A stretch of 36,015 nt of DNA from Desulfocapsa sp. (GTDB taxonomy: Bacteria; Desulfobacterota; Desulfobulbia; Desulfobulbales; Desulfocapsaceae), in NCBI GenBank assembly GCA_013792135.1, contig VMSP01000143.1, forward strand, positions 1 through 36,015, in the 5' to 3' direction. Made by a program: the position numbers and the translations under genes. Below the pieces are notes generated by a model. It worked only from the letters and a program-made list of their open reading frames with translations. It searched no databases and was not told where the DNA came from. This document shows positions 31,148 to 36,015 of the stretch, in pieces. The first letter of the stretch is position 1. Each line of letters opens with the position of its first letter.

Positions 31148-33545
31148 TTCGTTGGAGAACTGGTTCGGCAAACTCGCCGAATTCGTCTATCGGCGAAAGT
31201 ATCTCGTTTTGATTGTCATGCTGTTGCTGACTGCCGGATTGGCAAGCCAGATCCCCAAAATCACCATCGACACCAGGGACGAGGGCTTTTTCTACGATAC
31301 CGATCCCGCACTCATCGCCTACAACAACTTCCGTGATCAGTTTGGCCAGGATGATACCTTTATTATTGCCCTGCAGCCAAAAAACGGACTGGATCTGCAA
31401 TTCTTTGGAACTCTTTTTGCCCTGCATCAGGAACTTGAGGCCCAAGTACCCTATATTGATAAAATTAAAAGTCTGGTCAACGGTCGTATTGTCAGGGCAG
31501 CGAATGATACCCTTTATGTTGAAGAGCTGATGGAGCATGCGCCCCAGTCAACGGCTGAGGTCGATCGTATCCTCGAACTCATCAAGCGCTATCCTCTTTA
31601 TGAAAACCTGCTGGTCTCCAAAGACCAGTCGCTCGTGTCGATTCTGATCAAGGCCCAGGCGGTAAAACAACAAAGCGGCGATCTCCAGGCAGGTTTCGGG
31701 GCTGATGCATCGCCGCCTCTCAGCAACAAAGAAAAATATCTCAGCAACGACGAAAGTATTGAAATCACCAATGCCATCGAAAAGGTGCTGGCGCGTTATA
31801 AAGACAAGGGGGTTGCCATTTATTTTTCCGGGACCCCGGCGGTTATCTCCACCCTGCAGAAAAGCATTATGCATGATATGTCGATCATGATTCCGCTTTC
31901 CTTTTTGCTGATTGTTTTATTTCTCGTTGTCCTTTTCAGGCGGGTATCCGGCCTTGTTTATCCACTTATCGTGGTCAGCCTGTCTCTTCTTGCCTCACTC
32001 GGGGCCATGGCTGTTCTCGGCCTTCCTATTACCCTGGTCTCGCAGATATTACCCTCCTTTCTGCTGGTTGTAGGCATAGGGGACAGCGTGCACATCATGA
32101 CGATCTTTTATCGACGATATCGGGATACCGGCGACAAACACCGGGCGATTGTCGAGGCGATACGCTTTGCCGGCCTGCCGGTCCTCATGACCAGCGTGAC
32201 CACGGCCTGTGGTGTTTTATCGTTTATCTGGGCCGATGTGGCAACCGTTGCCCAGCTTGGCTATATCACGCCCATCGGTGTTATGCTGGCCCTGGCCTAT
32301 ACGGTGGTCCTGTTACCGGCCCTGATTGCCGTCTTTCCAGTAAAACAGCCCACCCCCTTGCCGGAAAACACCATCCCCTTTGCCGACCGCATATTCACCT
32401 GGATTGCGCGGGTCACGACCCAAAGAGCTGTTCTCGTCTCCACCATTTCAGGGATCATTGTCGCCTGCGCCCTGGCCGGGGCGATGTCTGTCAGGTTCTC
32501 CCATAACGCCCTGAACTGGTTTCCGGAAGATTCGGAAATCCGGATTGCTACCCAATTGCTCGACTCGGTAAACGGCGGCTCCGTTATGCTGGAAGCGATT
32601 GTGGATACGGGGCGGGACAACGGGCTCCAGGAACCGGATACTCTGCAAAAATTCGCCAGGGCGACCGCCGAACTACCCGGCATAACGGTCAACAAGATCA
32701 AGGCTTCCAAGGCCTGGTCCCTTGCCGACGTGCTCAAGGAGACGAACCGGGCCCTGCATGAAGATCAGGACACGGCCTACCGCGTGCCGGACAGCCGGGA
32801 GTTGATTGCTCAGGAACTGTTGCTCTTTGAGGGAAGCGGCAGCGATGACCTGGAGGATTTTACCGACATCAATTATCGAATTGGTCGGATTTCCCTGCTC
32901 GCGCCCTTTGCCGACGCAATTTTATACAAGGATTACGTCGACACTATCAAAGCGTATTTACAGAATCTTTTCCCGGATGCGACCATAACCCTCACCGGCA
33001 AGATTCCGCTTTTTGTCCAGTTGATCAAAAATGTGGTGACCAGTTTAGCCAAAAGCTTTGTGTTTGCCCTGCTCGTCATCACCCTGATCATGATCGTCAT
33101 GGTGGGCCGGGTGCGCATCGGGCTGCTCAGCATGGTTGCCAATGTGGTACCTATCATTGGAGTTCTCGGTCTGATGGGGATCAAACACATCCCCTTGGAT
33201 CTGAGCACCATGCTCATCGGCAGCCTCGTCTTAGGGCTGGTCGTGGATGATACCATTCACTTTCTGCACCATTTCAGAAGGGCATATGAAGAATGCAATG
33301 ACGTGGAACAGGCCGTGCGCATGACCCTCTTTTCCACCGGGCGCGCCATGGTGATCACCAGCTGCGTTTTGGCCGGCGGCTTTTTCATCTATACCGCGGC
33401 CTATCTTGAGAGTAACGTCCGCTACGGTCTGTTGAGTGGTTGCGCTGTTATTTTTGCGCTGGCCGCTGATTTTTACCTGGTGCCGGCCCTGTTGAGTATC
33501 GCCTACGGAAAGCGGCAAAATCAATCCTGCCCAAGGGAGCTGTAA
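31131..33545 (+). CDS. MMPL/RND-superfamily exporter
   Basis: An 804-residue inner-membrane protein of the RND superfamily in the MMPL/HpnN-like group (about 12 helices, shorter loops than AcrB). Helix 1 is YLVLIVMLLLTAGLASQIP, followed by a periplasmic domain starting DTRDEGFFYDTDPALIAY. Each membrane half has the sterol-sensing-like layout, with GIGDSVHIMTIFYRRY in the first half and LGLVVDDTIHFLHHFRRAYE in the second, carrying the proton-relay acidic residues. ATG 31131 follows AAGGAGAAGAACG and overlaps the TetR gene by 17 bases. The genes after it encode a LolA-like periplasmic protein and a DUF1302-like outer-membrane protein, suggesting export of a lipid or lipid-like molecule to the outer membrane. 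Confidence 0.88.
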   Translation: MAAVHNSLENWFGKLAEFVYRRKYLVLIVMLLLTAGLASQIPKITIDTRDEGFFYDTDPALIAYNNFRDQFGQDDTFIIALQPKNGLDLQFFGTLFALHQELEAQVPYIDKIKSLVNGRIVRAANDTLYVEELMEHAPQSTAEVDRILELIKRYPLYENLLVSKDQSLVSILIKAQAVKQQSGDLQAGFGADASPPLSNKEKYLSNDESIEITNAIEKVLARYKDKGVAIYFSGTPAVISTLQKSIMHDMSIMIPLSFLLIVLFLVVLFRRVSGLVYPLIVVSLSLLASLGAMAVLGLPITLVSQILPSFLLVVGIGDSVHIMTIFYRRYRDTGDKHRAIVEAIRFAGLPVLMTSVTTACGVLSFIWADVATVAQLGYITPIGVMLALAYTVVLLPALIAVFPVKQPTPLPENTIPFADRIFTWIARVTTQRAVLVSTISGIIVACALAGAMSVRFSHNALNWFPEDSEIRIATQLLDSVNGGSVMLEAIVDTGRDNGLQEPDTLQKFARATAELPGITVNKIKASKAWSLADVLKETNRALHEDQDTAYRVPDSRELIAQELLLFEGSGSDDLEDFTDINYRIGRISLLAPFADAILYKDYVDTIKAYLQNLFPDATITLTGKIPLFVQLIKNVVTSLAKSFVFALLVITLIMIVMVGRVRIGLLSMVANVVPIIGVLGLMGIKHIPLDLSTMLIGSLVLGLVVDDTIHFLHHFRRAYEECNDVEQAVRMTLFSTGRAMVITSCVLAGGFFIYTAAYLESNVRYGLLSGCAVIFALAADFYLVPALLSIAYGKRQNQSCPREL

Positions 33546-33546
33546 G

Positions 33547-34389
33547 ATGGATATCAGCAGAACTTTCAAACGAACTCTTTTGGCGAGTTTCCCTGTCCTC
33601 CTTCTGGCAGGGCTGCTGGCGGTTGTTGCCACTGCCGGGGCGGAAGAGATGACGGCCAGGGCAGTCATGGAAAAGGTGGATGCCCGGGATGACGGCGACC
33701 GCTCAACTGCCGACATGACCATGGTTCTGATCGACAGGCACGGCAAACAGAGGAGCCGGTCGATCCGTTCCTTCTCCCTCGACAAAGCGGATGATACCTA
33801 CAGCCTGATGTTTTTTCTCACGCCAGCGGATGTCACGGGAACCGGCTTTCTTACCTACGACTATAAGGAGGCGGCCAGAGACGATGACCAGTGGCTCTAC
33901 CTGCCGGCCCTGAAAAAAACCAAACGCATTGCGGCAAGCGATAAGAGCGGTAGCTTCATGGGTTCCGATTTTACCTATGCCGACATGACCAGAAGACGCC
34001 TTGATGACTACACCTATACGTTTAATAAGGAGCAGGCCGTGGCCACGGTCTACGATCAGAAAACCTGGGTTATCGGCAGCCTGCCGCGCAGTCCGCAGGT
34101 GATCGAGGAAACCGGCTATGCCAAGTCGATCCTCTTTGTCAGGCAGGACAATTTCATGGTGGTGCGGGCCATTCATTTTGTCGATAAGGGTGGGGATCTG
34201 AAATATTTTGACGTGAAAAAGATGGCCTTGATTGACAACATCTGGACCAATATGGAAATTAACATGACCCGGAAAAAAGGGGGAAACACCATTCATCAGA
34301 CCATCCTCACCCTGGCTACTGTCCGCTATAACCAGAAAACGGTGGATGAAAGCCTGTTTACGATCCGAACCCTTGAGAAAGGTCTGTAA
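33547..34389 (+). CDS. LolA-like outer membrane lipoprotein-sorting protein
   Basis: A 280-residue periplasmic protein. The signal peptide (RTLLASFPVLLLAGLLAVVA) is cut near TAGA-EE. The mature part matches the LolA-like family PF17131: AVMEKVDARDDGDRSTADMT, LTPADVTGTGFLTYDYKEA, DDQWLYLPALKKTKRIAA, SGSFMGSDFTYADM and the C-terminal NQKTVDESLFTIRTLEKG. The family has a half-open beta-barrel that holds acyl chains, and in this type of operon it accompanies an MMPL exporter. It starts two bases after the exporter stop with GGGAGC as ribosome-binding site. It probably carries the exported lipid or lipoprotein across the periplasm; the cargo is inferred, not shown. Confidence 0.86.
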   Translation: MDISRTFKRTLLASFPVLLLAGLLAVVATAGAEEMTARAVMEKVDARDDGDRSTADMTMVLIDRHGKQRSRSIRSFSLDKADDTYSLMFFLTPADVTGTGFLTYDYKEAARDDDQWLYLPALKKTKRIAASDKSGSFMGSDFTYADMTRRRLDDYTYTFNKEQAVATVYDQKTWVIGSLPRSPQVIEETGYAKSILFVRQDNFMVVRAIHFVDKGGDLKYFDVKKMALIDNIWTNMEINMTRKKGGNTIHQTILTLATVRYNQKTVDESLFTIRTLEKGL

Positions 34390-34399
34390 AGGAGCGGCA

Positions 34400-35740
34400 A
34401 TGATCCGTGAGCTAAGCGCCTGCCTGCTGCTTCTGCTGATGGCATCCCCTCTCTTCGCCGGAGAGATCGATCTCTTCGGCGGCTTTGACAACATCCAGGC
34501 GTCCGGCAAGGAAGAGACGAGCACTCCGGAGAATGAACTTTCCAGCCACTTCAGCGGCTATAGCAAGCTGGGGACAAGCGTAAATGTCGCGCGCCATGCC
34601 CCGGATGCGCAGGAAACCGACTGGCGCGACCTTTCGCGTTTGCGGGCCGAGCTGCAACTGGAGGCCGATTACCGGCTGCTCCAATGGAAATTGTTCGCCA
34701 GTGGCAAGGGGTCGTATGATTTTTCCTATTCCCTAAACGGCCGCGACCGCTATACCTCGCAGGTGCTTGACAGCTATGAATGGGAGGCCGAACTGCGTGA
34801 AGCCTATGTCCAGGGTGCCTTGAGCGAAAACCTCGATGTGAAACTCGGCCGCCAGATCGTGGTCTGGGGGCGCTCAGACAACTTCCGGGTAACCGATATC
34901 CTCAACCCGCTTGACTACCGGGAACCGGGACTGACCGATATTGAGGACCTGCGTCTGCCGGTCACCATGTCGAAAATGGATTATTATCAAGGGGTCTGGC
35001 AGCTTTCCCTTATAGCCGTTCACGAACACCGCGCAAGCAAACTGCCGCCCTTCGGCTCGGATTTTTATCCCTCACCAGTACCTCCTCCCCCTGAAGAAAC
35101 GCCAGCCAATAGTCTGAAAAACACCGGCCTTGCCCTGGAAGCGCGAGCTGTCTTTCCCGGCTGGGATATTTCTTTTTACGAAGCAAATCTTTATACCGAC
35201 CAGATCACCATTGTTCCGTCTTTTCCGCCCGTCCAGGAACTTCGCCGGATCAATATGGCAGGGGCGGCCATGAACGCTGCCCGCGGCAATTTTCTTTATA
35301 TCCTGGAGGTCGCCCATCTCACAGGTCTCCGTTTCATGGCTGATTACCCCAGAGATTATGCCCGTACCGATCTGTTGGCTGGCCTTGAATACCGGGGATT
35401 TACCGATACCACCATCAGCCTCGACCTGGTCAACCGCCATCTGTATCATTTCCGCCAGGAACTGTCGGATTCACCGGAATCTCCACAAAGAGACGAGAGA
35501 CAGACAGCGCTTCGCATCAACAGGGAGTTGTTCCATGATCAACTGAGCCTTACCGCTCTGCTGATCCTCATGGGGGAGCTGGCTCAGGATGGCACCGTGC
35601 AGCGTTTCACCGCGGCATATGATCTTGCTGACAACTGGAGTTTAACCGCTGGTGTGATTTTCTATCAATCCGGCCATGGGGCTATGGCCGCAGTTGGTGA
35701 CAATGACCGGGGCTTTTTGGAGCTTCGCTATGATTTCTGA
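34400..35740 (+). CDS. DUF1302-like outer membrane beta-barrel protein
   Basis: A 446-residue exported protein. The signal peptide is SACLLLLLMASPLFA-GE. The mature chain is rich in alternating beta strands, contains KLGRQIVVWGRSDNFRVTDI followed by NPLDYREPG, the signature of the DUF1302 outer-membrane family, and ends in a barrel-like FLELRYDF with a terminal phenylalanine. I start at ATG 34400, preceded by AAAGGAG; a longer frame from 34346 overlaps the LolA-like gene. It is the third structural gene of the operon, so it is the likely outer-membrane exit or acceptor for what the MMPL exporter and LolA-like protein move. Confidence 0.82.
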   Translation: MIRELSACLLLLLMASPLFAGEIDLFGGFDNIQASGKEETSTPENELSSHFSGYSKLGTSVNVARHAPDAQETDWRDLSRLRAELQLEADYRLLQWKLFASGKGSYDFSYSLNGRDRYTSQVLDSYEWEAELREAYVQGALSENLDVKLGRQIVVWGRSDNFRVTDILNPLDYREPGLTDIEDLRLPVTMSKMDYYQGVWQLSLIAVHEHRASKLPPFGSDFYPSPVPPPPEETPANSLKNTGLALEARAVFPGWDISFYEANLYTDQITIVPSFPPVQELRRINMAGAAMNAARGNFLYILEVAHLTGLRFMADYPRDYARTDLLAGLEYRGFTDTTISLDLVNRHLYHFRQELSDSPESPQRDERQTALRINRELFHDQLSLTALLILMGELAQDGTVQRFTAAYDLADNWSLTAGVIFYQSGHGAMAAVGDNDRGFLELRYDF

Positions 35741-35769
35741 TGCCGGTTGAATTGAAAGGGGGAATTTTG

Positions 35770-35934
35770 ATGGATACGATGGCCGAAAGTTATTTGATCT
35801 TCCTGGCCGAGGGCTTGGCAGGACGCTCCACTGTTTCAACTTTTTTCTGCCGTTCGGCGGAAGGCAGGCGCAGGTATAGGGGGGCTGATGAACGTAGAAA
35901 CTTTATATATAGAAATTTGGCGAAACTTTTATGA
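35770..35934 (+). CDS. Doubtful 54-residue reading frame
   Basis: A short frame starting MDTMAESYLIFLAEGLAGRS, with a good ribosome-binding site (AAAGGGGG, eight bases before the ATG). The rest is arginine-rich and unlike any family I know, and its last bases run into the direct repeats at 35897-35954. It may be a small gene downstream of the MMPL operon or a chance frame; I lean to chance. Confidence 0.22.
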   Translation: MDTMAESYLIFLAEGLAGRSTVSTFFCRSAEGRRRYRGADERRNFIYRNLAKLL

Positions 35935-35954
35935 AACTTTTGTGAGATTTTCTG
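35897..35954. repeat. Phased GAAACTTTT direct repeats (regulator-binding array candidate)
   Basis: GAAACTTTAT (35897), GAAATTTGGC (35912), GAAACTTTTAT (35922), GAAACTTTTGT (35933) and GAGATTTTCTG (35944) follow each other with 10-15 base steps; the two central units differ at one of 11 bases. On the minus strand this reads as repeats of ATAAAAGTTTC and ACAAAAGTTTC. One-turn phasing is typical of OmpR/PhoB-family sites. Confidence 0.55.
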
Positions 35955-36015
35955 GGAACTGGTGGGCGTTTGCGGGATATTCGGTATGTTGAATGAGAGT
36001 GAAAAAGAGGGGAAA

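Overview
The window looks like chromosomal DNA of an anaerobic or microaerophilic Gram-negative bacterium, most likely a Desulfobacterota (former Deltaproteobacteria) member of the Desulfobulbales/Geobacter type. This is inferred from gene content: an iron-sulfur flavoprotein, a Tat-exported DUF362 protein beside a NapH/NapG-like polyferredoxin, a cysteine-rich PAS sensor, a radical SAM/SPASM peptide maturase with its own small peptide, outer-membrane efflux systems, and a SiaC/SiaD pair. No rRNA, tRNA, CRISPR array, transposase or phage gene was seen.

Layout. 0-1.3 kb: SiaC-like regulator and GGDEF diguanylate cyclase. 1.4-3.3 kb (minus): iron-sulfur flavoprotein and MFS transporter. 3.6-7.6 kb: YwbE, then SbcD- and SbcC-like DNA repair nuclease subunits. 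7.6-11.4 kb (minus, visibly AT-rich): Cache-PAS-PAS-GGDEF sensor, DUF1566 lipoprotein and a TetR regulator with a clear palindromic operator. 11.6-14.1 kb: DUF362 protein and eight-cluster polyferredoxin. 14.4-16.1 kb: zinc-ribbon PilZ protein, a small cysteine-containing protein, and phosphatidylserine synthase. 16.2-22.4 kb: TetR-TolC-adaptor-RND tripartite efflux operon. 22.5 kb: IscA-type protein.

23.1-30.1 kb is the most interesting part. A minus-strand TonB-dependent receptor is followed by a 37-residue peptide gene that conventional gene callers may miss (24460-24573), a strong UUCG terminator, and a radical SAM/SPASM maturase. Divergent from the receptor is a translationally coupled operon for a periplasmic ABC-type binding protein, a histidine kinase and a response regulator with a C-terminal four-cysteine motif. 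Together they suggest that a modified ribosomal peptide is made, taken up through the outer membrane, and possibly sensed.

30.5-35.7 kb: a second TetR-led operon with an MMPL/RND exporter, a LolA-like periplasmic protein and a DUF1302-like outer-membrane protein. The window ends in 10-15-bp-spaced direct repeats that resemble an OmpR/PhoB-family binding array ahead of a gene outside the window.

Three c-di-GMP related proteins (two cyclases with intact I-sites and one PilZ) and three TetR regulators with recognisable candidate palindromes are spread through the window. All family calls are from reading sequence motifs; no database search was run.
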